Assembly (NCBI GenBank): GCA_004154925.1
Contig: QJNS01000084.1
Location: 1 to 64,000 of the forward strand
Reading direction: 5' to 3'
Length of the DNA stretch: 64,000 nt
Source: Monosporascus cannonballus
Taxonomy: Eukaryota; Ascomycota; Sordariomycetes; Xylariales
How positions within the stretch are numbered: position 1 is the first letter of the stretch; every line of letters begins with the position of its first letter. The notes beneath the pieces were generated by a model that did no database searches, was not told the DNA's origin, and saw only the letters and a list, made by a program, of their open reading frames with translations. Made by a program: the position numbers and the translations under genes. Positions 25,644 through 36,576 of this stretch are shown one piece after another.

Positions 25644-27892
25644 TTACCACATGAACCGTTGCGCCCTCCCGCCATCCAGCAGCGTCCCGTCCGCCGCCCT
25701 CCAGTGGAACGGCCTCGCGAGGAACACGTACATGGTGCCCGCGTTGATCAGCGCGAACCACACCAGCTCCAGGACCAGCCGGGGGTCGACGATCGGGGCC
25801 GGAGGCCCGCCGCTCGCCGAGGAGCCACCGCGTGCCTGGGACTGCGAGGACGGGGCCGAGAACGGCGACGGCCACGCCGGCACGTGTAGTCGCCAGAACA
25901 CCCACGGCAGCATGAAGTACCGCGGCTCGACGAGCGGCGCCGTCATGAGCGAGAGCGACGTCGCGAGGAGGAGGACCAGGACCGTCGACGTCGACGGGGG
26001 CGTGGCTGAATCGGCCGCGTCGTCCCGGTTAATCGCCGGGGCGGCCGTGTCCTTCTTCTTCTCTCCCCCGCCTACCGCAGGCGTATGGCTACTCGATACT
26101 CCGGAGCTCTCGGACGAGGTGGAGAAGGTGTCGGCGGTATCGGACGGGCCCGCAGGGAAGCCGTCGCCGTACGCCCGCAGCGCCGTCCAGCACAGCCACC
26201 CGCAGACGACGTACGCGGGCGCGAGCACGTACCGGACCCACCGCGCCCGCAGGATGCTGTACCGGAACACGTAGAACATGTAGTGCCGGTTGTCGGCGAG
26301 CGTGAAGGGGTGGACGACGGTGTTGAACCGCACGATCGCTACCGCGGCCGCAAGGGCGCCGGCGGTGGCTACGCATGTCTGGAGTGCCGTGCTCGAGCCC
26401 AGGCGGTTGACTGTCCTTAATGCTTGGGACCGTTTGGGCGCTCGTTGGTTGGCAGGGTGGGATTTTGTCTTAAGAGGCTGGCCCGCGGAGCGCGATGTTG
26501 CTGAGTTGAACACTGTTCGGTAGACCGAGGTGACTATGCTTAGGGCCTGTGGGATGAAGAGAGGCGCGGAGAAGAACACGAAGAGCGGCCAGATGTACAG
26601 CAGTTGCGCTAGATGGAGCGTTGCAATGTGATTGGATTTGTCGCCTGCGTCAAGGTTAGAATATCTTTAGACAAGTGCATAGGAGATACCGTACCGAGAA
26701 CCACGCCTCCGTTGACGATCACAAACCCCACGAACACGAATAACACTAAGAGGTGAGGAAGGCCGCCGGATCGGAGAAGTATTGCCCTCAGATTGCAGAC
26801 AACCGCGATAGCTATACTTATAATGCAGAGGACAAGATCTGATCCGTCAGAATGATTAGATAGTCATAACCACATCTCACATCCAAGACTCACCAATGGG
26901 GTTCGCCTGGTTTAACGGGGGATCATGAATTTCTCCCAGCGAATACCTCCGGGCGTAGAACTTGGCCAGTTTGGTCAGAGTTGAGAAATGCGGCATCTCC
27001 ACCGGCTGTGGCCTGAGAGACTTGAGGCGATGAACGACCTCTATACCGCCCATGAAGACCACGACCCAGAAGATGTTGGTCTGTCTCATGCACAGAGCAA
27101 GTACACCCAGCACGGCTACCAGTGCCGACTCCGTAAACAATTCTGTACGGCCCCGTCCAAGTCTCCTAAGCTGGTTAAGATAGGCGACTAGCACGACGAA
27201 CGTTGATATGACGTCCGTGTAATACAAGCCGGAGAAGAAGAACATAACTGGGAACAGGGCGATGTTGAAGCCGGTCATGACGGCGTATTTTGAGATGCTT
27301 CGGGGACTCTTATCGCTTGTCCCCGGCTGCTCGATCCAAGTTCTGCAGAGAATAGCAACCGCCGCCACGTAGGCGGTCACCTCAACGTTGAATAAGCGCA
27401 GGTGGTATACCGAGCAGCCCAGCCCTGAAAGCCGATTGAGGATGATGCTTAGGACGTAGCTTATATATATAACATGATCAGCCCGTGGTGCTCGTGCCGA
27501 GGCCGCTCGAGAACTTACAGTCCCGGTGGCGTCGTTATCTTTTCATCCCAGGAATAATCCCCCCGGCAGTATCTTTGAGCCTGTGGGACATGGAACACCT
27601 CATCCTGCGCCTCGCTTAATCATTGTCCCTTCCAGCGGGAATAGGGTCTGCTCACCAGGTAAGGTTCAGGGACATATCGGGTCACGAGTGAGAGCCATAC
27701 GCGGCCGAGTAATGTAATTGCTACCGAGACGGCGAACAATGCCGAGGGCGGGGAGGCGGTGGTGGTATGGGCGTCCCCCCTATTTCGCGTGCCGGGCCCC
27801 TGTAGGAGGAAATGGAGTCCGCAGTACAAGAAGGCCAATCGTAGTACCTGGGGGATCAATGCCGCATCGACGGAGGCAAAGACTGAGTCCAT
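25644..27892 (-). CDS. ALG10: ALG10 alpha-1,2-glucosyltransferase (dolichyl-P-Glc dependent)
   Basis: Adds the third, terminal alpha-1,2-linked glucose from dolichyl-phosphate-glucose to the lipid-linked N-glycan precursor in the ER lumen, the last step before oligosaccharide transfer. Five exons on the minus strand: 27892-27656, 27604-27519, 27459-26894, 26838-26695 and 26644-25644. Introns are 50-59 bp with GT-AG ends. The total is 2034 nt, or 677 aa. Joined exons give ALG10 family motifs in order: [13 protein letters not shown] and TTPPGLY across exons 1-3, FFSGLYYTD and RQTNIFW in exon 3, DKSNH at the exon 4/5 join, LADNRHY in exon 5, and a QRFMW carboxy end. Many hydrophobic segments fit the polytopic membrane protein. 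The length is above the yeast enzyme's because of a low-complexity Ser/Thr loop in exon 5. The start is the only ATG that places the first membrane segment before the [10 protein letters not shown] motif. It is divergent from the DHODH gene. No disabling change seen. Confidence 0.95.
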
Positions 27893-28249
27893 CTCTCCTA
27901 ACCGTCTTTCGGTTATCGACCCAGTTACTCTTTTTTTTAGAACATTTTGTTATGGTATCAAAGTGCAGGGAGAAGAAGCCAGTTTTTGACCCCCAGGTAT
28001 GAGTTGAACGAGTGAAAGAGACGAACGTGTGCATAGTACGTACTATGGGTGGGGGCTGCTGCTTGTCAGCTGACACTCGGATTTGTCGGCCCGCATCAGA
28101 AAACAACCGGGGGATTTATTTGATACCGGGAGACGAACCCTGCAACAAGGACAAACGTCATTCCAGCGGGCTTCCCTCGACTTCGCAACACTCCCATTTA
28201 CACTCTCCCCGCGATTGAGGGCTGGCATGGCCAATACCTTGCCGGCACA
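27893..28249. promoter_or_regulatory. Shared divergent promoter of ALG10 and DHODH
   Basis: Only 357 bp separate the two start codons, so both promoters and 5' leaders must lie here. No specific transcription-factor site was identified with confidence. Confidence 0.6.
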
Positions 28250-29875
28250 ATGGCAACTACACAAAGAATTGCTCGCCGCCTGATGACGGGGCCGAGCAGT
28301 CCATTCATTACTCCTGGAACAGCAGCGGCACCTGCACGCACAACACGATTCCTGCCGAGAACCGGCGCCCGCCATGCCTCGAGCTCGGCGAGGACAGTAT
28401 CACAGCCAGTATCCCGGGCGAAGACGCTCCTCTTCGCGACCTCCCTCGCCGCGTCCGGCTTCTTCATCTACTTCTACGCCACCGACACCCGCGCCTTCGT
28501 GCACCGCTACGTCGTCCCGCCGCTCCTGCGCACTGTCTTCCATGACGCCGAGGACGCGCACAACGCCGCCGTCTCGTCCATGAAGGGATTGTACGAGATC
28601 AACCTGCACCCGCGCGAGCGGGCCGGCGGCGCCTCCTCGTCCGGGGAGGGCCCCGACATCTCCGTCTCCGTCTTCGGCACCCGGTTGGCGAACCCGATCG
28701 GCATCTCCGCAGGGCTCGACAAGCACGCCGAGATCCCCGACCCCTTGTTCGCCCTCGGCGCCGCCGTCGTCGAGGTCGGCGGCTGCACACCCCTGGCGCA
28801 GGAGGGCAACCCGAAGCCCCGCATGTTCCGCGTGCCTTCCCTCGATGGGCTCGTCAACCGGTACGGACTCAATTCTCACGGTGCGGACGACATGGCGCGG
28901 CGGCTGCGGGACAGGGTACGCCGGTTCGCGAAGGAGGTCGGGCTCGACGAGGAAAGCGTGCTGGACGGTGGCGCCGGCGTGCCCCCCGGGAGCCTCTTGC
29001 CGGGGCGTCTCCTCGCCGTGCAGATTGCTAAGAACAAGGACACCGACGAGCGCAACGTGGCCGCCGTCCAGCGCGACTACGTGTACTGCGTGCGGCGGCT
29101 GGCGCGGTACGCCGACGTGCTGGTGGTCAACGTCAGCAGCCCCAACACGCCGGGGCTGCGGGACCTGCAGGCCACGGAGCCGCTGACGCGGATCCTGGGG
29201 GCGGTGGTCGAGGAGGCGCGCCGGACGGACCGCAGGACCAAGCCGAAGGTCATGGTCAAGGTGTCCCCCGACGAGGACGAGGACTCCCAGCTCGAGGGCA
29301 TCGTGCAGGCGGTCTGGGCGAGCGGCGTCGACGGCGTCATCGTGGGCAACACCACGAAGCGGCGCACAGGCGTTATCCCGCCGGGTATCAGACTCACGCG
29401 GCGGGAGCAGACGGCGCTCGCCGAGACGGGCGGCTACTCGGGCCCCGCGATGTTCGACCGCACGGAGGGCCTCGTGAGGCGGTACAGGGAACTTCTGGAC
29501 TCGCGGACGCTGCACCAGACGGCGACGACCCGCACCACCCCGGCCTCCAAGGTGGTGGACGACGGGGCGGTCGACACGAGCCTCGCGGCCATCGAGGGCA
29601 CGCTCACGGGCGCGGTCGAGGACACCAGCCCCACGTCCAAGACGGTGCCCGACCCGCGCCCGGCCGACGGCCCCACGAACCCCGGTCCCCACGAGCCGAA
29701 GGTCATCTGGGCCACGGGCGGCATCACGAGCGGGCAGCAGGCGCTGAGGGTGCTGAACGCGGGCGCCAGCCTCGCCATGGTGTACACGGGCCTCGTGTAC
29801 GGCGGTGCCGGCACGGTTACGAGGATCAAGGGAGAGATGAGAGACGAGATGATGGCTGAGAAGAAGTCGAAGTAA
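28250..29875 (+). CDS. URA9: Dihydroorotate dehydrogenase, class 2, mitochondrial
   Basis: Oxidises dihydroorotate to orotate in pyrimidine synthesis and passes electrons to ubiquinone at the mitochondrial inner membrane. Intronless, 541 aa. Residues 1-55 are rich in Arg, Ser and Ala like a mitochondrial presequence, and a single membrane segment follows at about 58-77, the usual class 2 arrangement. The FMN barrel then shows ANPIGISAGLDKHAE (147-161), QEGNPKPRMFRV, NRYGLNSHG, NVSSPNTPGLR (294-304, with Ser297 the expected catalytic base), VMVKVSPD, GVIVGNTT and a C-terminal ATGGITSGQQAL phosphate-binding strand. An insertion rich in Thr and Pro (about 420-480) before the last strand lengthens it beyond yeast-like enzymes. 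The paired ubiquinone reaction fits the neighbouring QCR10 gene only by pathway; that adjacency may be chance. The symbol follows the yeast class 2 naming. Confidence 0.96.
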   Translation: MATTQRIARRLMTGPSSPFITPGTAAAPARTTRFLPRTGARHASSSARTVSQPVSRAKTLLFATSLAASGFFIYFYATDTRAFVHRYVVPPLLRTVFHDAEDAHNAAVSSMKGLYEINLHPRERAGGASSSGEGPDISVSVFGTRLANPIGISAGLDKHAEIPDPLFALGAAVVEVGGCTPLAQEGNPKPRMFRVPSLDGLVNRYGLNSHGADDMARRLRDRVRRFAKEVGLDEESVLDGGAGVPPGSLLPGRLLAVQIAKNKDTDERNVAAVQRDYVYCVRRLARYADVLVVNVSSPNTPGLRDLQATEPLTRILGAVVEEARRTDRRTKPKVMVKVSPDEDEDSQLEGIVQAVWASGVDGVIVGNTTKRRTGVIPPGIRLTRREQTALAETGGYSGPAMFDRTEGLVRRYRELLDSRTLHQTATTRTTPASKVVDDGAVDTSLAAIEGTLTGAVEDTSPTSKTVPDPRPADGPTNPGPHEPKVIWATGGITSGQQALRVLNAGASLAMVYTGLVYGGAGTVTRIKGEMRDEMMAEKKSK

Positions 29876-30332
29876 AGTAAGAAGACGAAAGCGGAAATGG
29901 AAGCGGGAAACGCATGGCATGTGGCGCTCTAGGCGTAACTTATCATCATATGTATCATTATTACCAGCCATCAACTAGCATGCATAAAGAAAGACATAGA
30001 GCATAGAGATGTGGGGAGAGGGGGAGGGGGGGGCCGCGTCGGGTGTCAGTTATCATGGGGATGATGAACATTCCGTAAAAGCAGCAAACTACGATAAAAG
30101 GTCACCGGTTGACCGTTACCGATGACGAGGCACGGAGGATTGCAATCAAAAGAGATCTATTCGTTCGGGATTTTTGTACAAAGGTGTTTCCCCTCGCATG
30201 CACGCCATCTCTGCTTTGCAGTGGGCTTCTCTTTCCTTTCCCTCTCTACACCCATCTATGTCACCGCTATCTATTCGTAGCCATTCGCACACCCATCCCG
30301 TGCCTGCGGCCGCCATGGTCGATCCAGCCAGC
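29876..30332. other. Intergenic, convergent 3' regions of DHODH and QCR10
   Basis: About 460 bases between convergent genes; G-rich and purine-rich tract near 30005-30035. No supported gene. Confidence 0.6.
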
Positions 30333-31003
30333 TTAGAAGGGCTACACGTGGTGTCAGTGAGAACTGCCGCGAGATAGACCACTTGAGGTTAGGATGGGAG
30401 AGGAAAGAAGACTCACGTTGTCGGAGGCCGGGATCTCGTGCACGAAGTTTTTCCCGATAACGGGCAGCTTCTGCAGGATGTCGCGCTGCAGCCGCGGGAT
30501 GCCCGACGCGTAGTACACGACGGCGAAGAGGGCCACGCCGCCGAAAGCCGCGTAGTTCATGCCGCTGTTCAGGGGTATTTCGGTTAGCCTAAGCCCGGAA
30601 CTAGTAGAATGGTCCCCCATCGGGGTGATAGCTAGCTAGCCTCTCTCGGGACGCAGAGAGATGGAATGGGGGGAGGGCTGGGCTGGGGCTCCTTACAGCT
30701 TGCTGAGTTGCCTGAGGCTGAGTCCGGCAATTTGAGGTTGGTAGTGGTACCTGTTTGGCAGGAGGTTAGCCCCGGTTGGCTCTCGTTCCTTGCGTATATC
30801 GCGCCGTTCCCATACGACCGCATCCTTCCCCCTCTTCTCACCCGGCGTGACGGCTTCTACCCCGTTCGAGGACACGGCCAGTCCCGGTACAGCTTTCTCC
30901 TCATCCCAGTCCCAATCCCCTTTCGAATTCGAAGATAAGCGGTTGGTCCAACTTACTTAGGTCCGTAGGGGCTCTTGTAGGTAGGATAGTGAATCCTCTT
31001 CAT
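30333..31003 (-). CDS. QCR10: Cytochrome bc1 complex subunit 10 (QCR10)
   Basis: Small single-membrane-span subunit of ubiquinol-cytochrome c reductase (complex III) in the mitochondrial inner membrane. Four exons on the minus strand: 31003-30957, 30750-30697, 30564-30417 and a final 9-bp exon 30341-30333 that encodes only Pro, Phe and stop. The total is 258 nt, or 85 aa. Joined exons give PTYKSPYGPKYHYQP, then IAGLSLRQLSKLG, a hydrophobic span (about residues 40-56), GIPRLQRDILQKLP and the carboxy end EIPASDNPF, matching the filamentous-fungal QCR10 pattern as I remember it. Introns are 206, 132 and 75 bp, long for so small a gene. The first ATG follows no other in-frame ATG. Divergent from MED4. 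The very short last exon will be missed by most automatic gene callers. Confidence 0.92.
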
Positions 31004-31524
31004 GGGATCCTGCGCCCGAAAGCCAGGTTAGCTAAGTAGCTTCGAAGCATGACAGCCAGAGCACAAAGCGGGCCGTAACTGAATGGAGACGTACGTTAGC
31101 GAGCGCCATCTTGGGTTGTGGTCCGCGGCGAGCGAGCGTCGACGTTCAATTGCGTTTGCTTCGGGATTTATGACGACGGTTCTTTTTTGGTATCAAAGTT
31201 GCGCAACATTCGGCTTCCCTTTGAAATCGGTAGAAGCCGGCTGGAAGCTTGGCTGCTCAGCCACACTCGAAAGCACCAAGCCACAACCCAGCCACGGATG
31301 TGCCAGAGTTAGAAACAGGAAGCTCAAATAGGCAACTCCATAAGGGCCCACTTCGGCCCGCACTCATTCAATCAGCAGCTTCCTCATCTGCAGCTTCCTC
31401 TCATTTGCAGCTTCGCATTCTTTCAATTGCGACCCGCGCCGGTTGCTGTTTAATCTTCACCAGGACATCCACATCACAGCCGCAACTTCCTAGAAAAAAA
31501 AAACAATAGAAGAAAAGAAAAGAA
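31004..31524. promoter_or_regulatory. Divergent promoter region of QCR10 and MED4
   Basis: About 520 bp between opposing starts. A purine run (A-rich, 31494-31524) directly precedes the MED4 start, common for fungal 5' leaders. Imperfect repeats of CAGCTTCCTC/CATTTGCAGCTTC lie at 31375-31415. No defined factor site. Confidence 0.5.
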
Positions 31525-32673
31525 ATGGATAAGCAGCTTGATATACGCTTCGATCGAGTCGAGAAGGCTCTAGGCACCTTGGTCGACTCCATTGCCAAGT
31601 ACAACCCATCGACACACTCAGCTCATGATTTCGTGGCCGCGGATGCAGAGCTGGGCAAAGGGCTAGAGGAATGTACGTCCGCGGCTTTCTGCCATGCCCC
31701 CACCCCAAAGTCACCCAATGTGTTGCTAGAATAAGGGCTGACTCGGGGTACAGTGCAGACACACCAGTCGAACTACCGCAGACTGCAGGAGCTCCGAGCC
31801 GCCAGCGCGAGTCTCGACGCCCAGATCAAGGACACGCTGCGGCTCCTCGCCAACACGCGCAAGGAGCTCGTGAACACGCCGGCCACCATCTTCCCCGAGG
31901 GGTCCCACTACCCCATCAACTACGACGAGCTGCTGAGCTACGCCCGCATGATCAGCCCCACCACCATACCGCCCGTGGGAGCCATCAACGGCCTCCCAGC
32001 CCATAGCGAGCCGCAGGGGAACCTAGACGCTGGAGGGACGGAGACGGCGGCCACGACGCCCGGCGGGCCCGGAGCAGCGACACCCGTCGGCGGCGGCGCG
32101 ACGCCGAACGGGCTACAGAACGGGACGGCGTCGCAGGCGTCATCACAACCACCCGCGGACCAGCCCGGCTCCGCGCCCCCAGCGTCGCAAGCGCAACAGT
32201 CGCAGCAGACAGTAGCCTCCGCCGGCACCGCCGCCACGAGCACCACGCTGCCGGAGCACCTCAGCGCGCACCTGAACCCGCACGCGCAGACCGAGTTCGC
32301 GCCCTGGCCGGGCGAGGACAAGGTGCGGCAGGGGTCGCTGGCGGCGCTCGCGTTCCTGGCGGAGCGCGGCGTCGACCCGGAGGGCTACGACCCGGAGGAG
32401 GAGGCCGAGCGGGCGCGGCGCCGGAAGGCCGAGGAGGAGGAGGAGCGCCGCCGCCGCGAGGACGAGGAGGACCGCGCCCGCCGCCTCCGGCACGAGGAGC
32501 AGCTGCGCCAGCGCGCCGCCGCCCAGGCCGCCCGCGAGAGGGAGGCCGCCGAGGAGGCCGAGGCCTGGCGCAGGTCGAGCGTCGGTGGCGCGCAGCCCAG
32601 CGCCAGTTCGCCGGTCGGGGGCGAGAAGAGGCAGTTTCAGTTTATGGGTGACTTGGATGATGATGACGATTGA
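31525..32673 (+). CDS. MED4: Mediator complex subunit 4 (MED4)
   Basis: Middle-module subunit of the Mediator co-activator that links transcription factors to RNA polymerase II; nuclear. Two exons, 31525-31672 and 31754-32673, joined over an 81-bp intron (donor GTACGT, acceptor TACAG), giving 355 aa. The N-terminus MDKQLDIRFDRVEKAL and the segment LQTHQSNYRRLQELR (created by the splice) form the coiled coil shared by MED4 proteins, followed by the NYDELLSYARMIS motif near residues 125-140. After that the protein is low-complexity (Ala, Thr, Gly, Gln), then a highly charged Glu/Arg helix (about 255-325) and an acidic end DLDDDDD. The conserved part is the first 150 residues. No disabling change seen. 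Confidence 0.92.
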
Positions 32674-33532
32674 GGGAACGAGTAAGCGAGCGAGGTGTGT
32701 GGCTGGCTGGCTGGCTGGCTGGCTGGCCGGTCCCGATATGTCCATCCGGTTAGCTGAGAAGAATTCATGGCGGGCACGGTGTCGCCGAGGTCCAGCGCGT
32801 GGTCGAGATTCCATTGAACAGGTGGGGACTGTTTTTTGGAGACCTCCTATGAACGACGTCTGGATTTAATGTTTCCCGGAATCATTTTGCGAAATTAAAG
32901 CGTGCAGGTGTCCGTAGGGCGCCTTCCACGATGGACATTTGTTTAAGGACCAGCTCCAGGGCGTGCGGAGGCAGTAAACTCCTGGCAACACGTTTAAAGT
33001 ATGGCTTCTACAGATAAGTGTATTTCTCCTGTGATCTTCCAAATTGACTGCACGAGCCCCAGATAGGATATCACATAGCACGGCGTTGTATAGGCTCGGT
33101 TTGTCTTGACTCTATTTGGGCACCTGGAAGAACCAAGAGCTACCGTAGCATTGAGACCTCCCCTGCTCGTATGCCGGAGTACTAATTGTATACCGTGTCC
33201 GAAGCCCGCACGCTTGTCTCTGATTCGCGAGTACCCGGCGTCCAGAATGCCGGAAAGTTACTCAGTAAGCGGAGTTAAGAATAGGTGTGTATCACAACAT
33301 GGCATGGCAGTCTAAGAGGGGGCTTTGACGCATGCTGACGCGCTGACTGGCCACACGCCTCCCCCCGGCTGAATATATCCTCACAGCGGTAGTTGGGTCG
33401 CATGCGGGGGTTGCAGTTGGCACGGTGTCTCGGTGTGGAGAAGGCGGTAACGCCTCTAGAACTCATATAGGACGTCTGTCCCCCAAGGTCCTGGTTGGAG
33501 AAACTCGTGCGGAGGTGACACCGGATGCGAAA
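32674..33532. other. Intergenic region between MED4 and the FAD oxidase
   Basis: About 860 bp without a supported gene. A (GGCT)n run sits at 32701-32727. The right part should contain the promoter of the oxidase gene. Confidence 0.6.
32701..32727. repeat. (GGCT)n microsatellite
   Basis: Six full GGCT units plus GGC, in the 3' flank of MED4. Confidence 0.95.
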
Positions 33533-35620
33533 ATGCGCTTGGCAGAGTTCCTCCTGCGCAGCCTGCCTTGTGCAGTAGTTCGACTAGCTTTCGTGACCCG
33601 CGCCAGGGCATCCGGCGATGAGACCGTCGAACCGGTTGCAGTCAAGGTCGCCTCGGAGTCGATTGCGGGTACCCCTTATTTCGAGTACGAAAGGCAGCAG
33701 CTCACTGACCAATCACTCGAGCGCATCCACGATGATCCGGACGCTTCAGAATACGCTGATTTGTTCGGCTTTGGCAGCGGCGTCAGCACGGGTAACCGCC
33801 CCTCATCTAGACCTACCAAGTGCAGAGTCTTCCCCGGGGATGAAGACTGGCCCTCGGAGAGGAAATGGAAAATCTTCAATAAGCTACTCGGCAATGCCTT
33901 GATACCGACTACACCGCTGGCAGCGCCGTGCTATTCGAACTGAGGAGTCTACGATGCGGCGAAATGCGAAGCAATCACCGCGAACTGGGGTGATGCTTAT
34001 ATACAGTACGCCTTGGCCCCATAGCCATATAGGACATCCACTAAGTACCACGGGGTAGCGAAGATGATCCGACTTCGGTAATGTGGCCCATCTGGCAAGG
34101 CCGGACTTGCCTTCCCAGAGCCAATAAAGGGGCTGAAAACGAGACTTGCGCGCTCGGCGCGTATCCGGTAGCCGCGGTCAACGTCACCAATGTCGCCCAG
34201 ATCCAGCTTGCCATCAACTTCGCCCGTAACGCCAACTTGCGCCTCGTTATCAAAAACACGGGTCATTGCTTCCTCGGGAAGTCGAGCGGAGCCGGTGCTC
34301 TCAGCATCTGGCTGCATAACCTGGACGAGATTAAGTTCTTGCCCGACTATTCCGGCCCGGGATATTCGGGAAAGGCCATAAAAGTCGGACCGAGTGTCAC
34401 CGTAAAGGAGGCTTTCGAGTTCGCTCACGAGCACGATGTGTCTGTGCTTGGGGGCATTTCCGAGGTGATTGATCCCACAATGCTCGCCGCGCTCGAATCT
34501 TTCTGCTGACAGACAATCACAGAGTGTCGGGTTCGGTGGTGGTTACTTACAGGGCGGCGGACACACCCCGCTTAGTGGTTTATACGGCATGGCAGCCGAC
34601 CACATCATGGCTCTCGAGGTCGTCACGGCAGACGGTCGATTCCTCACGGCCTCGCCAACAAGTCACAGCGACCTGTACTGGGCACTATGCGGCGGAGGCG
34701 GCGGCACGTTCGGCGTTGTGACGTCTACCATCGTTAGAGTGCAACCCAAGCTCCCCGTAACAACCTCGTTCTTTTCATTCGGTACATCGAGCAACGTCAG
34801 CACCGACGTCTTCTTTGAGGGCCTACGCGCATACTTCGAACGCTTCATCCCCTTTACCGACGCGCACACGTACGGCTACTTCTACATAATTCCCAGCAAC
34901 GGCTCGTACCGGTTCGAAATGGTGCCCTTCTTCGCGCCGAACCACACCATCGCCTCCTTCAACGCGCTGACGAAGCCGCTCTTCGACCGACTCTCCTCGC
35001 TCGGCATCCCCGTCGCGCCCAGGACGCGGCACTACGCGGCCTTCTACCCGACGTCCCTCGAGTCCTGGACCCAGGGCCCCGTGGGCTCGTACGTGATGCC
35101 GGCGAACCGGCTGATCCCGCGCGCGAACTTCGAGGACCCGGAGAGGTTCGACAGGACCCTCGCCGTGCTGCGCGCGCACCTCGAGGCCGGCCGCAACGTC
35201 GTCGGCTACCACCAGGCGCCGCGCAACCGCGCGCGCGCCGACAACGCCGTCAGCTCCGCCTGGCGCGCCGCCGCCGCCTTCCTCATCTCCGAGGTCACGG
35301 CGCCCGCCGGCGCGGGCCCCGCCGAGCTGCGCGAGCTCTCGCGCCGCCTCGACGAGGACGTCATGGGGCCCTGGCGCGACGTCGCGCCCGCGGCCGAGGG
35401 CGGCGGCGTCTACCTCAACGCGGCCCACCCCATGGAGGGCAACTGGCAGAGGGAGTTCTACGGCGAGCAGTACGCGAGGCTGCTGAGGATCAAGCGGCGG
35501 TGGGACCCGAGGGATGTCTTTTATGTCACCACGGGCGTCGGGAGCGAGGGGTGGGAGGTGAGGAGTCAGGAGGCCGATGGCGTCTTGACGCAGAACGGTC
35601 GGTTGTGTCGGGTGGAGTAG
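33533..35620 (+). pseudogene. FAD-linked oxidase (berberine-bridge type), one internal stop
   Basis: Secreted-type flavin oxidase of the PCMH/BBE family, which oxidises varied substrates such as alcohols, sugars or alkaloid intermediates; substrate unknown here. Three exons fit: 33533-34005, 34059-34464 and 34523-35620 (introns 53 and 58 bp; the second has donor GTGATT and a good GCTGAC branch site). Total 1977 nt, 658 codons. Codon 137 (33941-33943) is TGA, just after APCYSN and before GVYDAAKC, a place where I would expect Trp. Everything else is open. Motifs: CRVFPGDEDWPS; HEDDPTSVMWPIWQGRTC across intron 1; VIKNTGHCFLGKSSGAGALS with the FAD-linking His near 227 (the usual Asp/Tyr after it is Cys); GGGYLQGGGHTPLSGLYG; DLYWALCGGGGG; and C-terminal WDPRDVFYVTTGVGSE. 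The second flavin-linking Cys of bicovalent members is absent. Probably a very recent pseudogene, or a sequencing error. Confidence 0.85.
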
Positions 35621-36576
35621 TAACGCGTATCGGCAGCGGCGATACGGCATGGTCTCAGACATCAACACGAAATATTACACAGCATATTGGCGGAGCTTGT
35701 CGATTATAATTTATCCACCTGAGACGCTTATGGCTGTGAAGGCTTGACGGGGCTTGCCATACTGCCACCATCACTGATGGAATCTTAACAATGATGTCGC
35801 AAAAGCGGCGCGGTTATTGTGTGGCTAGCAATAGCGTTATATATGGTCAATTTGTTACCACGACAAATGATATATAGCGTTCCAAATTACTGGTTCTCTT
35901 ACACAATCTCAACGCGCTATTACCGGGCGATATCACCTAAAATGTGCCTGAGGAGTCAAGAGGCAAAGCGCAGGGTGGCGGCTGGGTCATTATTAGAAGC
36001 TTTATGGGGAGTCGCGAGGTAGGGCTCGCACAGTCAAGCCATATCATGCTAGGAGACTTTCTTGTCAGAGTTACCGGAATTCTCAAAGAAAACCTCCCCT
36101 ATACTTCTTTCGGGTAGTTATACAAATTAACGAACCGCCGCATGAGGTTGGAGTATGTTTCCCGTCCAATGAAGACAAAACACGTCCAGCTGCTACCAGC
36201 TCCCTGCACCTGAAAGAACGTCCAAGATGGTCTTCGAGTAGTGGGCGTCGAACAAGGAACTGGCAGCACTTTGCTGCACAGCCCACTGGCATTGGGCACG
36301 GTTTACAACCCGCCTCTCTTCGCGAAAAGCCTTAATGCGTGCCGCCTTGGCGTTAAGGCTGGCAACCAGAGACACCGCACTATCGATCCATCCCCGAGTG
36401 GCAGTGCAAGGCTTGATATTAAAATGCGACACTTTTTCCATTAGCGACTCGTTAATGAGGTGGTCATCTTCTTTCTGAGAATGTCAAGATTGCCAACCTT
36501 CTGTGTTCATTGCCTTTGCTTCAATTGACTTCTTTTCTCTCGTTTGTATGGCCTAAATCAGGCAATAGCCATCACG
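35621..36576. other. Intergenic region before the HET gene
   Basis: About 950 bp. Minus-strand frames at 36083-36441 are protein-like in two registers (HFNIKPCTATRGWID..., then CFVFIGRETYSNLMRRF) but are not joined by a legal intron and match nothing I know; possibly a broken small gene. The right end should hold the HET promoter. Confidence 0.5.

Noticed and set aside
28400..29974. Antisense open frame of 524 codons opposite DHODH
   Set aside because: A mirror of the strongly GC-biased DHODH coding strand; His/Arg/Val-rich composition with no domain. The sense strand has full family motifs.
33425..33532. Upstream extension of the FAD oxidase frame
   Set aside because: The extension has no family similarity and would bury the hydrophobic leader. 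The ATG at 33533 places that leader at the N-terminus.
36083..36441. Minus-strand frames of 66-82 codons
   Set aside because: Protein-like in places but in two registers with no legal intron joining them and no recognisable family.
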